Source: Epichloe hybrida
Lineage: Eukaryota; Ascomycota; Sordariomycetes; Hypocreales; Clavicipitaceae
Direction: 5' to 3'
Assembly: GCA_019022495.1 (NCBI GenBank)
Contig: JAFEKR010000013.1
Location: 1,302,001 to 1,366,000 of the forward strand
DNA: 64,000 nt
The position numbers and the translations under genes were made by a program. The notes under the pieces are model-generated. The model was given only the letters and a program-made list of their open reading frames with translations, had not been told where the DNA came from and searched no databases. Below are positions 1-13,314 of the stretch, one piece after another; position 1 is the first letter of the stretch; each line of letters starts with the position of its first letter.

Positions 1-81
1 TGTCACGTGGACCTAGCCCTAGGGCGTGGTGCGCCCGCCTGGTGGTGCGCTGGCGCGCTAGTGTTGTGAGTAGGGCCTCAC
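1..81. other. GC-rich remnant at the left edge
   Basis: These 81 bases are strikingly GC-rich (runs such as GGCGTGGTGCGCCCGCCTGG) compared with the AT-rich DNA that follows. Comparison with the better-preserved LTR copies at 19821 and 28336 shows that the A1 LTR loses its first ~130 bp here: alignment to the LTR begins only at about base 82. The segment is therefore either the edge of another element that truncated A1 or non-repetitive DNA spared from RIP. No coding content is visible. Confidence 0.5.
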
Positions 82-779
82 ATTAACTAATGGAATTTAA
101 TTTAGATTACTTTTATAATATCTTATAGAGTAATAGAATTGATTTTAGATATATTATACAGGTAATGCGGCTGTTGTTAGTTAAGAGAACTAGCTATCTA
201 GCTAGTTAAAAAGATCTTCTTTCTCTTATAGACTTACTAACTATATTAGAGGATCCAGGCTACTAGCAGGGTCTTACAGGCTACTTTTGATTTTCCGTAA
301 AATTTATTTATATATAAAAACTAAAAAATTAACTTACCACTATACTAGCTAGTAACCTATATACACTAACTTTTAGTTAAAAAAATAACCTTATATAAAG
401 AGAAAGCTATGTCTTTAAGCTTTAATTTACTATATATAAAACTTTTATATAACCTTTAGATAAAGAGAAAATCACTATTAAAGATAGCTATAGGGTAAGT
501 TATATGTAGGGTAACCTGCTTACACCACCCTAGCTTACGTTACCTTAGCTTACCTAATTACTAGTAGCGTGGTTATAGCTACACTTATAGCTATAATATA
601 ATTAACTAATTAGTTATTCACATGGTTAGACGTAGCTATTAATAGCTACGACATAGCTATTAATAGCTACCTTCGCGGCTATTAATAGCTATAGTGTAGC
701 TGTCAGGCTTGTAATATAAGCTAGTAATAAAAAGGCTCTTTAACTAGAAAAGGGCTAAAAATAGGTCTTATTTTTAATA
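82..779 (-). repeat. Copia A1, 3' LTR (left, truncated, RIP-mutated)
   Basis: This is a decayed copy of the long A-family LTR seen at 19821-20648, 26112-26929, 28336-29163 and 46488-47287. It lacks the outer ~130 bp. The inner end reads TTTTTAATA where other copies read TTTTTAACA (C to T), followed by the same polypurine-tract complement CCCCCTCTACAAAAG. The element reads on the minus strand, so this is its 3' LTR. Confidence 0.85.
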
Positions 780-3504
780 CCCCCTCTACAAAAGAATTAC
801 ATTTAAAGTAATTAGAAGTGTATAAAGAGACTATAAGATAAAAAACAATAACTTTTAATAATAATAGATAAAAAGGAAAAACAGGAAAAGATAAAAGCCC
901 CCTTTTTAAATTCCTAGCTATTATTGAATATAGCTCCCTTTTTAATATTGTTTTTAGTTCCTTGTTAAAGGGAATTAGTTATTAGTTTAATAATTATTAA
1001 GCCCTAGAAGCTTAATAAAAGCCTAATAAAGAGGTCTAGAAAGAGGTTTTATAAGACTATTTGCAGGCATTGACTTTGTATCTAGATATTTGATTTTAGC
1101 TAAACCCTCTAAAACCTATTACCTAATATAGTTAAACTTGAGTAATATATGCTTTGTATAACTATGTAAAGCAGGCTTATAAGCAGTAGTTATAGCGCCT
1201 TAATTATTATAATATATCTAGATAGGGGGAGAAATAGGGGTTTTTAGCTCCTTAAATAAGCCCTAAAGCCACTGAAGCTCCTGGAAGGTCTCGCAGATAG
1301 CGTTAGCTTTAGCTTCTAGTGTTATTAGAGCTATCATACTAGCTTTCTTTAATTTCTAGCTAATAGGTCCGCTAGCTAGCTTAAATAGATAAGTATAGGT
1401 TGATTTTAAGGTCTTTTTATCCCCTATAAAATCACTATTATAATAACCTATTAGGCTTTTGCTAGCTAGACCTTTAGGGTCTCCCCTATAGATAATAGCA
1501 AGGAATCTAGTCCCTAATAGATACCTTAGCAGATTTTTAGCTGCTTTTAGGTATTCTATATAGGGGCTAGCTAGTGTAATAGATAACCACTGTAGCGTAA
1601 AAGCTATATCAGGCCTTATAAGTAACATTAGGTATATTATAGTCCCTATAATGCACTAATAAAGCTTGATTTTACTAGCTATTAAAAGCTTAGTTATCTG
1701 TGTAGCTAAAATGCCTAGCTGAAGAGGTATGCTAATAGGCTTGCTATCTAGCATATTAAATCATTTTAAGGCTTCTAATATATACTAAGATTAATGAATT
1801 TTTAGTATCCTATTAGGCCTATCTTATATGATTTAAACCCTTAAGAAGAATTTAGCAGGCCCCCTATCTTCTATTAGATAGACTTTATAAAGTTCCTTTT
1901 TAAGCCTTTAGATATAAGATAAATCTAGTCTAATTAGAAGACAGTCATTAACGTACGTAATAACGAAGGTTTTAGTTAAAGGATTAAAGAAAATAGCTAG
2001 GTTAGATATTAGAGGGTTAAATCCTAGGGATTTAAGCACTAATATTAGCGCTTATTACTATTCTATTAAGCTTTGTTTTAGGCTATATAAAGACTTCTGT
2101 AATAAAATTACTTAATCTTTAGAAGGTTTCTAGCTAAAACTTCTAGCTAATTTAGCTAGTTTAGGATTTACCTTAAGGAATTCAATAAACCTGTCTAGAA
2201 TAACTATATAAATCTATTATTATAGCTTACTATTAAGAAAAGCTCCTATAAAATTAATCTATTTGATTTCCTAGTTATTCCAAGCCGCTAGGGCTAGTAA
2301 AATCCTCTAGCTAGGGGGAATGCTTATGGTAGTACAGGTCTCTAGGTAATCTAGGCCTTTGATTTATATAAATCCCTTAGCAATAAGTTAGGCCTTATAT
2401 TTTAAAGGATTATTTTCTTTATCCTTTTTAAGCTTATAAACAAGCCTATTCTTTAGTACTTTTTGGCCCTTAGGGATTTGGTCTTTCCCTATAAATTTAA
2501 AAGTACTAGCCTTTAGAAGCTATTTGTATTCCTTATACGTAGCTTCTATCTATTTCTCCCCTTCAGGGCTAGATATAGCCTACTTCTAGGTCTTAGGCTT
2601 AGGGCTAATAGGATTCTTTTCCTTTAGCTTCTCCTATACCTTAAAGTAGATTTCTTTTATAAAATCTAGAGAAGAAAGGGAACTAATATTAACATCTATA
2701 GGGTTAATATTAGGGTCAAAATCGATAATTTTATTAAAATCAAGGTCCGAAGTCAAAATCTGATTTCCTGGTTGAGTTATAGGCTGCGCCTATACGGGAT
2801 CCGCTGGAATTAAGCCTTTAGGGGGTTTTTCTAGGCCTGTAGGTGGTTTTTCTTAACCTACAGGGATACCTATGTTGTCTATAGGATAATCCTTTGAACC
2901 TTAATCTAGATTTTGTTGATTTTCTAGATTATTTTCCCCCTCTAAAGGGTTATCCCCTATAGAAATCCTAGGTAAGCCTTTAGAAACAAGGCCTATAGGT
3001 TCTATAATCTTAATAAAGCTAGTTTTATAACTAGCCTTTTAGAGAGGATATACACTAGGTAGGTGTTAGAACCTAGTGTAGCTAAAAGTCTTCTAGGGAT
3101 AGTCCTAGCTACTAACTTCTAGGCTTTAGGTCGTTTTTCCAGGGGGATTAGAACCTTACAATGAGATTCTATAGCTCTAATACTACTAATATCAGTTGTA
3201 TAAGGCTGATTTAGCTCCCTAGATAGCAGTTGTTTAGGGCTTTTATCCTTAGTGGTATTAGCAGTTATATTAACAAGGTTAACAACTGTAGGTAATATAA
3301 AATACTATAAGAATAACGGTAATTTTGCCTACTAGATAGTAGCCCTTAATTGATCTAAAATAGTACGAATTAAACGTTCTGCTAATCCATTTTGCTTATG
3401 GATATAGGGACTAGAAGTTGTAAATTTAATCCCTTTAGAATTCAACCAAGCTTGACAACTAGAATCGATTTCTTGGCCTCCATTGAAGTGAAGATGCTAA
3501 GGAT
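780..3504 (-). pseudogene. Copia A1 pol remnant (RNase H, RT, end of integrase)
   Basis: The segment is collinear with the A2 copy at 20649-23370. RNase H lies near 1270-1640, where a 90-codon piece keeps YLLGTRFLAIIYRGD; RT lies near 1780-2760 and the integrase C-terminal part near 2870-3490. Stops arise where A2 has Q or W codons, the pattern expected of C-to-T and G-to-A RIP. The sequence breaks off at 3504, at the T1 insertion, and resumes at 43721. It cannot encode a protein. Confidence 0.85.
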
Positions 3505-4298
3505 CAGAGCATCACATTACATTACATTACACATTACATTACATTACATTACACCCCCCTTTCACACATTACATTACATTACATGTAATTATTTGTAATT
3601 ATTTGTAATTAAATGTAATTATTTTTTATTTTTTAATATTTAGGTAAAGTAATTAGAAATTAATAGTAAGAAATAACTTAAATAATTAGAAAAGTATATA
3701 TTAGGTTTCTTAAAATATAGATTAAGGTTAAATTACTATACTAATCTTAATTATAACTTATAAAACTAATAAAACTTACTTTTTAAGCTTATTTCTTAGA
3801 AAAATATTAAAAACTTACTTTTAAGTATACTTATTTTAATAGAAAATCATATATATTTAAGTAAATAAGCTATAAAGAAGTTAATACTATTATTAGTAAA
3901 ACCCACTTTAGACCCACTTTTATATATTAGTAAGACCCACTTTAGACCCACTTTTAAGTATACTATCTTTTTAAGAGAAAATCATAAATATCTTAGTAAA
4001 TAAGCTATTAAGAAGTTTATACTATAATTAGTAAGACCCACTTTAAATCCACTTTTAAGTATACTTTCTTTTTAATAGAAAATCATATATATCTAAGTAA
4101 ATAAGCTATAAAGAAGTTAATACTATTATTAGTAAAACCCACTTTAGACTTACTTTTATATATACTTTCTTTTTAAAAAAAAATTATAAATATCTAAGTA
4201 AATAAGCTATAAATAAGTTATACTATTTAGTAATACTTACTTTTAAACTTACTTTAGAAAATACCTTTTTTTTAAAAGAAAATTATATAAAACTAGGT
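3505..4298. repeat. T1 left arm: ATTAC subterminal array and ~100-bp repeats
   Basis: Immediately inside the end, bases 3513-3620 are built of CATTA/ATTAC pentamers, then TGTAATTATT units. From about 3895 to 4270 there are four degenerate ~100-bp repeats, each carrying GACCCACTTT(T) motifs and AGAAAATCATA-TAAATAAGCTATAAAGAAG. The complement of the same GACCCACTTTTAGACCCACTTT motif is tandemly repeated in T2 (33250-33670), which links the two elements. No ORF is present. Confidence 0.7.
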
Positions 4299-4601
4299 TG
4301 TTGGATTCACAGGGTATTGAATTCAATGTAATACAGTCGTGAGCCCGAAGAATAGTATTGTCATCGATTATCTATTCTAGGCTACGTTGTCTGTTGTCAT
4401 GATTGATTTGTTAGAAAAGAGAGGTAAAAAGCTAGAAGTTATAATACATAAAGGGAAAAGGGGTTACGCGTTTATATCCCTATATTTCCTAGCTAATTAA
4501 CATGCTAGGTTGTAAGTCACGTGTGGGGTCCGCGCGCGGCCTAAGCTTTTGCTAGGTAATTGCGGCTGCAACGCGCAATTAATATTACCTTTATTCTAAC
4601 A
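4299..4601 (-). repeat. Copia B1 3' LTR
   Basis: 303 bp from TGTTGGATTCACAGGG to TTATTCTAACA. The outer (left) half is almost unmutated while the inner half shows C-to-T changes (CCTAAGCTTTTGC where the partner has CCCGAGCTTCTGC). It contains the GC-rich block GGGGTCCGCGCGCGGCC. Confidence 0.9.
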
Positions 4602-7600
4602 CTAGAACTTCTCTCTTTTAATATAATTATTAACACGTAATATTAATTATAGAAATAAAAAAGGAAAGATAGATTAAGAATGTAATTAATAAGGGATATA
4701 AGGAAAAGAACTTATAGCCTATTAGGGTATATAGTTGCTAATAAAAGGGAAATAACAATCTTGCTTAGCCTATGAGCCTATATAAGGATAAGTAAGTCCT
4801 TCTAAATCCCTTCTTTCCTTAAAATAACATATATACCACACTATAGCGCGTATATAATATCTTCCTCCTCCTTAGTAACACCTTTATTCTCCTATACACT
4901 ACTATTAATTTCTATGGTTTACTAGGAGGGCCTAGTAGGCTAGTGTAGTTATAGCCACTAGGGATATTAACTATAAGGGCATAGATCCCTTGTGTATCAC
5001 TATCTCATCCCTATGGCTATTCTCCTAGAGGATTACCTTTTCCTCTTACCACATATATGTTACGCGTAGGTAACCTATCCCTTTATTTAAATAGTTATCT
5101 AGTTAGTTAAGATAAAGCTCTTAAGGGCCTTATTAGGTAATACCTTTATAAAGGTATTAGCTAGGTTATTCTCTCTATTAATCCATTAGATCTTGTAAAG
5201 TTCTTAGCGTTTATATAACTATTAAAGGGCTATAATATTAATTATTAAGCGTTTCTCCTTTATTATACTAAGCTTAATAAGGCACTTATATAAGAAGTAT
5301 AAATCTATATATATAATAATCAGGATCTTCAGGAGCTTTAGTTAGTTAGTAACTAAGTTTAGGGTGGTTATAATTATGTAAGCTATATTAACACTAGCTA
5401 CTATGCTATAGACTTCTGAGATAAGCATGCTTTATGTAACTCTCTTGCTCTTTATTAAGCTAAAGTGCATAATATTACCTTTAATTATGAACTTGCTATT
5501 AGTGTAGTCTTTGTTTGCTAGGATAAGTATATATCCTAGTTATAAGGATAAGTCCTAGTTATTAGTAAAGGATCTATTTATAAAGGCAAAGAGCTTTGCC
5601 TTTTTAAGGTTAATTAGGATAAACGTTAGACCTCTCTCTAGGTAATCTATCTACTACTTTAGGTAGTAATTAAGGGCTTTTACGTCCTCCAGGGTTAGCT
5701 CCTAGTATTATGTAGCAATGGATATGTTAAAGCAAGCCTCTAATTAGCAAATTAAGGTAATGTAAGCGCCTTAGGCCCTTTGCTTAATATATTTACGCTT
5801 TAAGTTAGTTATTAGAACTAACTCTAACTTATTGCTTTACCCTTTCTACTAGATCTTAATAGTATTATTCTCTAGTAAGATAATACTACTATTAAATATA
5901 AGAGAGTAGTCCTAAGTTAGGAATTACTTTAGCTTTATATTAAAGCTTACTATAGTAAGCTAGGTCTTTTCCTTCTTAGAGAACTTCTTATCTAAGAGGC
6001 TGATCGTGTTATTAGTTTATATTTTAACGCAGGTAAAGTTAGGGCTTTCCTTTATAGTTATAAGTAGGCAAGGATTGTACATAGAGGTTTCTATCTAGAG
6101 GTTCTCTTTGTAATACTTATAATATATAACCTACTAGTGTATTCCTGCCTTTACAAGCCCGTAGAGGGGTTTTATAACCCTTAAGATTATACTAGGCAGG
6201 TAGAGATGCCATATCTGAATTAGTAAGCGCGCTAGGATTAGCTGCTCTAGCAATATATAGGCCTATATATAAGCCTAATAGATATCTCTTAGCTAGATAA
6301 GGAATTTCCTTAATCTTACTAATAGGGCTATTACGAGTATAAGACATTAGCTTACGCGTTAAATTATTAGGGCCTATGTAAGAATAGCCTATTTCCCTTT
6401 ATCCTCACACCCTTGGATTACGAGGCATGACTTTTTGTAGGGTTTTGTTATCTTACCCTTAATCTTATTAATAATCTAGGAATTAAAGATTTGAATTTCA
6501 CTATATTCTTCCTTATTAAACATAATAAATTTAAATATACCTTACTTAATTAGAGCGTTAATTTCCGCTTTTATTAATAGCTTAAAAGGTTTACTAGGGG
6601 TCTTAATAATTCCTTCCTTACATAGCTTAATTATAAGAGCTAGGTTACTATATTCTTTTACTAATAGGAAGGTATTAGCACCTTAAGGTATTATAGGAGG
6701 GTTTTTCTATAGCCTTCTATATTCTTACTTTAGTAGTATTAGTAGTACTATGTTCTTATTATAGGCCTCTTGCCCTTTTTCTCCTTCCTCTTTACTAGGC
6801 TCTACTATCTTCTTTACACTAGGGTTATTATAGTAGGGCTTAATAGATATTAACCTAAAGGTCTTTAGGCCTCTAGGTATGTTAAGTATATAGCTTTCTT
6901 TAGTAATTGCTAGTAGCTTATATAGACTTACCTATCCCTTACCTTCTCACTAGACCTTAACCTTTAATCTAAGTAGTAGGCTAAGAGTCTTTAAGGTGTT
7001 TAGGCTATTACGTTTAGTAAGGGCCTTATTAACCTTCTAGATAGCGTGGAGTCTCTTAATCTCTTTAGTAGCCTTCTATACTATAATCATATGCTATGTA
7101 ATATTAGGTAATATTAGGGACTTATTTATTATATATAAGTAGGCTCTAAAGATAAGGAGGGTTAGGATAAGGCTATTGAGGCCTATAGTGTTATTTAGGG
7201 CCTTAATTACTATTTAAAGGGTAATAGGTTTTAGCGTTATAGGGCATTTACATCTAATTATATTATAGGCTCTTTAGAGTAGCCTATAATACCTTTTAAC
7301 CTTCCCTATACTATAGTATACCTTAATAGGGACTTCCTTAATCAAAATTAACATTAAAGCTATAAATTATCTAAATTCATTACTATAAAAGTTTGTTTTA
7401 GCGTCTATAATAATAAAGTCTAGGGGGCCTAGGTAAGCATTAATCTAGTATATTCGGAGGGCTTCCTAGGTTATTCTTATAGAGATATTATTAAGGAATT
7501 TCGCTACGTTAAACACTATAGCTATATCTATAGCGTAGAGTATAAGGTAGTTACTATCTAGGTAAAAGATATTTACTATTACTTTATAATTAAAGCTATA

Positions 7601-10600
7601 CTTATCCTTAAGGGTAAACTTAAAGTAATTAGGGCTATTTACATACATTTAGTATTAGTAGTAAATTCTTATTAGTTCCCTAATAGCTTTAATATTAATA
7701 TTATACCCTAATCTACAAAGAACCTTATGTAAACATCGGATTAATAGATATCCAAAGTGGCAGTGTAGTCGCTATAGCTTGCCTTCTATAAGGTAGCTCT
7801 AAGTAACTGCTTCTTCTTTCTATGTAAGAAGCATCTAGGTATAGCCCTATTTATGTATAATAGGGACTTTAATGTTTCCTTATTATAGCATGTTCTTAGA
7901 GATATGAAAGTTAATCTTTAGATAGTCTATATTATTAAGGGATAAGAGAAATAGAGTGTTTATAGGGATAACCTAAAAGAGGATATTTCCAAAGGGAGTA
8001 GGTATATTAGCCGCTCTAAGTGTAATAATTAGGTCTCCCACGCTAAATCTAACTAATACCTTTTTCTCTGTTAATTTATTAAGCTATAATATAGGTATCT
8101 AATGTTATAAAGCAAGAAATTAAGGGTGCCTTACTATAGAGAACTTTGCGGCTCTTGTATTAGGTATAATCCCTTAGAATATCGTATAGGAATAGCAATC
8201 TTCTAATATAAACATTACTAGGGCTTTATTCACAAGTTCCTACTAAAAAGGGTCTTCTTTGCTTAGACTATAATAAGCTACTTACCTTATTAGGAATTAA
8301 ACTATTCTCTTGCTATTAATTTACGTTCTATGCGTAAAGAAGCTTATAGGTACTAGCCTATCTATATTATTAGGGCTATTATTAAATCTAATACTCTTTA
8401 TATACTAAGCGATCTTATTATTAATAGGGGTTTAAGACTTATGTTCTCCCTTATACTAAGTAAGGAATAAATAATATAAGTTATTAGCCGGATCTATAAG
8501 GTAGTAGTTCTTAAAGCGTTAAAACGCCTTCTTCTAGTCCTCTTTAGGGTGCTTAGATAACTAGTATCCTTCCTTACCATATATATAGCACTTCTTTATA
8601 TAGGGAGTACCTCCTCTTCCTTATGGTTTTAAGGGGTATTAGGTCTTTTTTCTATTCCTATTATATCTTTAGTTAGTCTAGAATTACTCTAAGGTTATAG
8701 CTTTAGTTAGGAACTATTAATAGTTTTTTTTCTCTTCCTTAATAAGATAAAGGGTTATTCTAATCTATTTACAAAACTCTTATAGTCTGTCTAGCGGATC
8801 TATGATTACTCCTCTACACTCTAGAATACTATAATAGGCTCTAATAAGTTAATTCTAGAGTGCCCTTTTAGTTTAGCTTACTTTAAGCACTACTTATTAT
8901 AAGATAGCTAGTCTTTCTATAAGTTTATTAAAGCATTTAATTATTAACTTACTTAGGTTATTATTTGCTATTTCTCGTAGGGAAGTATTATTTTACTCTA
9001 GTAAATATCTTTGCTATATATCCTTAGTTTTAAATTATTCTCTTATATAGCTAATAAGCATAGGGAGATCTTATAGTTATCTAGGTTTAGAGAGGTAGTC
9101 TATATAGTATTATAGCGCTTTGCCTTTAAGCATAACCTTAAAAGTATAACTAGCTTATTTAGGCTAGATATTAAGCAACTTATACTTTCTATAGAATGTT
9201 TAAAGCTTTAATTTAAGGATATTATAGTTATTAGCACTATAGAGTTATTCTTTAGGGTATACCTTAGATAGGTTAATAATTTACTTTAGTAAAGGTCTCT
9301 AGGTCTATAAGGGTCCTCTAGGTGTTTCCCTTTATATCTATAAAAGGGGTAGTAAGGTCTTTAGGAAGTAAGAGGGTAGCTTTATAGGTAGCACCCTTAG
9401 GGCTTATTATTCCCTCTAATCCTTCTCTTCCTTATATTAGGAAGGAGGAATTATAGCTCTTTAAGCTATACTAATAGGGGCACTACTAGCCCTAGATAGT
9501 ATAGGTTACCTCTATTAGTAACTCTCCTACTTAGGGGTATTATTAGTAGTGTTACTAGGGTAATACTACTAACTTACCTCTAGTAAAGGTATAGGCAGGG
9601 GAGTTACCTATAGATACTTATAAATAGGCATCCTTAGGCAGTCTTAACTCTAGGTTAATTAACCTTCCTAGGGGAGATTAGCTAGGCCTTCCTAGAGGGG
9701 ATTAACTTAGTCTTCCTAGGGGAGTCTAGCTTATTAATCCTTTTAATAGTAATTATACTAATAAACAGGGTAATAGGGTAGGTTACCTAGTTCTAATATT
9801 ACTATTATCTAGTAGATTATAAAAGAACTCTTTATTCTATAGGTTCTTTTAGAAGCCTATATACTTCTTCCTAGCCTCTTTAATCTCTTTAAGAGTCTAA
9901 AATCTAAATTCTTCTTAGTTTACTACTTCTTTAAGGTTATTTACTATCTTAGTGCCTCTTCTAATAGTTATGTATACTTTATTATAAAGAAAATAGTCTT
10001 AAAGTCCATTTTATAAAAGGTCTCTTCCTTCTGTAAACTTATCCCTTAACTATTTATAGAAGTTATTACTAAATTCAGAGAATAATATTCTTCTAAATAA
10101 CCCTCACTCCTTATATTATTTAGTCTTTATAAGGATATAAAGACTAATTTCCTTAGGAGTTATTATCTCTTTATATTTAGAACTTCCTATTTATTAAAGT
10201 AGTTCTTCTATAATATATTATTAACGCCTTATAGAGATATAGGGGTATAGGTTAGTGTAAATAGGGGTTTTTCCTTTATTAAGATATTTATTACTATCTC
10301 CTATCTTAACGCCTTCTATAGTATTATTATAGCTATTAGTCTTGCTAGGAACTTTAAATTAACTAGAGGTCCTAGATAGTCTAGCTATATCTAATATTCT
10401 AATTAATTAAGGGAGGCAGATCTTATAATATAAGGAGAAAAAGGGTATAACTATGATTATATAATATGTTTTGGATATAAAGGATTATAAGGCAAGGTAG
10501 TTAACTTTAAATATATAATAGAACGCATAACAAAGAAAGATAAGGGGATAGCTTAGCTACTAGTATTAAACCTTTCTTTATTATTTTAAAGTCTATATAG

Positions 10601-10791
10601 ATATAGATATTAATACTAAAGTAAGAAGAGAGCTATATTATACCTTTCTATTAGTATAACTTATTGTTAAATATGGCCCTCCTATTACATAGGGTGAGTT
10701 ATTATTAGATAAGCTACCTCTTCTAATTAACCTTGCTAATCTATAGTGTTCGAAGACTACGTAGTTATCTGTAAAGGTAACTACTAATTAG
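4602..10791 (-). pseudogene. Copia B1 gag-pol remnant
   Basis: Read on the minus strand from right to left: a gag region around 8300-10700, integrase around 7300-7900 (a short piece at 7466-7648 keeps FKFTLKDKYSFNYKVIV, part of the integrase core), RT around 5700-7000, and RNase H around 5140-5650 (AKLFAF..RSFTNNQDLS). The RNase H and integrase signatures match those of D, so B is in the same Copia clade. Stop codons occur every few dozen codons, mostly TAA/TAG at expected Q or W positions. Not translatable. Confidence 0.8.
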
Positions 10792-11098
10792 TGTTAGATT
10801 TATAGGGTATTAAATTTAATATAATATAGTTATAAGCCTAAAGAATAGTATTATTATTAATTATCTATTCTAGGCTGTGTTATTTGTTATTATAATTAAT
10901 TAAGTTATAGGAAAAGAGAGGTAAAAAGCTAGAAGTTATAATATATAAAGGGAAAAGGGGTTACGCGTTTATATCCCTACATTTCCTAGCTAATTAACAT
11001 GCTAGGTTGTGGGTCACGTGTGGGGTCCGCGCGCGGCCCGAGCTTCTGCCAGGTAATTGCGGCTGCGACGCGCGATTGATATCACCTTTGTTCCAACA
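10792..11098 (-). repeat. Copia B1 5' LTR
   Basis: 307 bp, TGTTAGATTTATAGGG to TTTGTTCCAACA. Here the inner (left) half is heavily mutated and the outer (right) half is intact, the mirror image of the other LTR. On the minus strand it is followed by CTAATTAGTAGTTACC, the putative primer-binding region. Confidence 0.9.
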
Positions 11099-11776
11099 CT
11101 ATATTCTTAGAAATTATTAACTAAAGAGTTACCTATTAACTTAGGTAGTAACCCTAGCTACTAATACTTTTAGGCTATTTATAGCTATTATATGCTACTT
11201 TAATCTTAAAGCATACTAGTATAACTTTATTATAGTATTCCTAAATTTAAACCTTAATAAAGAGGTTTACTATAAGATACCTCTAGGCTATAAAGATAAA
11301 TAAGCTTATCTAAAGCTTCTTAAAGTAATCTATAGGCTATAGAGAGCACCTCTTCTATAAATAAAGGAGCTAATTAGCTAGCTAATTAGTAAAGGCTTTA
11401 TATAGATCTTTAAAGATATTTATATATTCATTAAGGATAGGTTAATTATTTTCTTCTATATAGATAACCTTATTACTCTCTTTACTAAAGGGAAATTATA
11501 TTTATATAATAAATTTAGGGTAAGACTCTTTATAAAGTATAATATAAAGGACCTTAGAGAGCTATAATAGTTCCTAAGTATTAAAATTATTAGAGATTAT
11601 ACTAATAGGAAGGTATAGCTTAATTAAAAGTCCTATTAGAATAAAGCTACTACTAAATTTAATATAAAAATCCCTTAATAAAGGCCTATAGCCCTAATAA
11701 TTACTATACTACTAGAACCTTTTAAAGAAAAGATTAGTACTTAAGATCTTAAGAGGTATTAATCTTTAATTAGAAC
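11099..11776 (+). pseudogene. Copia reverse-transcriptase fragment E
   Basis: Decoding the plus strand through stops gives a RVT_2-type reverse transcriptase in order: EVYYKMPLGYKDKQAYLKL (palm start), KGFI.IFKDIYIF, a catalytic region FFYIDNLITLF where YVDD would be expected (D to N, as RIP would cause), then a KDLRELQ.FLSIKIIRDYTN block and KRYQSLI at the end. It starts abruptly at the B1 LTR and is cut at 11776 by the C LTR. A possible continuation after C (43378 onward, LMLILT-like) is weak. It is probably a captured or truncated older element. Confidence 0.65.
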
Positions 11777-12036
11777 TGTTGATTCCTTCGGATCTTCATT
11801 GGTTCAATCGTGGCCAAAGACTAGACCAATTGTGGGTCTAGCGTGATGCACGCGATATGATTGGCTACATTAATTCGCTACCCCCTTTTATGCCCTACAT
11901 ATAGATTTCGCTTACTTTCCTAGCATCTAGACTTTCCCTCTCTTTTCCCTCTTTCCTAGCTAGCTAGCTATCTAACTATTATTAACTTTAATTATACGGG
12001 ATTTATTACCTACGCAGGACCTTAGTGAATCTAACA
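11777..12036 (+). repeat. Copia C 5' LTR
   Basis: 260 bp, TGTTGATTCCTTCGGATC to GAATCTAACA. The outer part is well preserved and the last ~40 bp carry C-to-T changes compared with the 3' LTR. Confidence 0.88.
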
Positions 12037-12043
12037 CTAATTA

Positions 12044-12062
12044 GTAGTTAACTTCATAACTA
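12044..12062 (+). other. Stem-loop just inside the Copia C 5' LTR
   Basis: GTAGTTA-ACTTCA-TAACTA, a RIP-softened version of GTGGTTA..TAACCAC. The same stem follows the 5' LTR in B2 (29750-29773) and D (30987-31002). It may be part of the primer-binding or packaging signal. Confidence 0.5.
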
Positions 12063-13314
12063 TAAATAAGCTAGGTATTATAAGAAAAGGTATTTTTGTA
12101 AATACTACTGCTACTACCCCTTATTATGCTATAATAGTTATTATAGTAGAGAGGTATAACTATATAAGTGTGCTAAAGGAAGAGACTAGAATCCTAGTTA
12201 TAGGCTTGTTAGGCTTCTAAGGAATTAATCTATTAACCCTTAGGCTAAGGGATATAACTTTGTTATATCTATCTAGGATATTATTATTAATTATTGATTT
12301 TATTATCTATTACAAGAAAACTAACTAACTAACCAAATCTATCGCCGCGAGGCATTTATTTCGAACCTAATATTAAATAACCTTAGCTAAGCTAGCTAAT
12401 ACACCTATAAATTCCCTTTAATATATTACCTTCTAATAGACCTTTAATCTCTTCCTATAAGCATCTACTACTTATTTTTTACCCCCTTTACTCTTAGTGC
12501 TATTTACCCTATGCTTATTAGTAAGAGAGAGAGATTACCTCCTTCCCTCCCTTTTATAAAAAATAGGAAGTAGTAATTCCTATTATTCCCTTATTACTTT
12601 TCCTATTATTTTTCAGTTACTTTTAGAACTTCTATTACTTTCTTTATCCCTATTGATTTATTCTTATTACTACTTTTACTACTTTTACTACTTTTTCTTC
12701 TATTTTTCCTGTTTTTATAATCTTTTGATTTTATTAAAGTAATAATACTCCTAAAGTATAAAATAAAAACCTTATAATAGCAATAGGTAAACATAGGAGC
12801 TTAATTAGTAGTAAAAATAATAAATTAGTAATATTTCTTTTATAGTTAAAGATAGTAAAGAAATCTAGACTTTCTATAAGAGTAAAGGCTACTAGTAATA
12901 GTAAGGCTCTAACTATTACCCCTAAAAGACCCTAAGAGTATAAGTTACCCTTATACCTTTAATAGCTTACTTATAACTTCTTTAGTAATTAGAAAGAATT
13001 TATTAAGCTAGATCTAGAGACTACTATATAGCTTAAGCTTAATAACTAGATTATAAGATTTATTAACCTTAGTAAATATTAAGGTTAGAGAGATAATAAC
13101 CTATAGGAATTATTCTAAGAAGACTTTAAAGGCTAGTCTAAAGACACCTTTAAAAGGGCTATAAAGGAAGTTATTAAAGAATTATATAATTCTCTACGAG
13201 ATTATAGCGTCCTTATTAAGCAAGGCCTAGGATATTTAATCCTAGTATTCCTTAAAGAAGTGCTTTATTAAACTTTAATATCTCTTTAGTTATAGGAGAG
13301 ATTATAAGAGAGAC

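Larger units (their letters stand above)
4299..11098 (-). mobile_element. Copia B1, full-length RIP-inactivated LTR retrotransposon
   Basis: About 6.8 kb bounded by LTRs of 303 and 307 bp (TG..CA on each strand). On the minus strand a polypurine tract (AAAAGAGAGAAGTTCTAG) precedes the 3' LTR, and the 5' LTR is followed by CTAATTAGTAGTTA. Decoding through stops shows gag, integrase, RT and RNase H in Copia order. B2 at 13923 is a close paralogue. Flanks do not match as a 5-bp duplication (TAGGT against CTATA), and the right side abuts RT fragment E rather than T1 DNA, so one border may be rearranged. Confidence 0.85.

Noticed and set aside
4294..11103. Target duplication for B1
   Set aside because: TAGGT and CTATA do not match even allowing RIP transitions.
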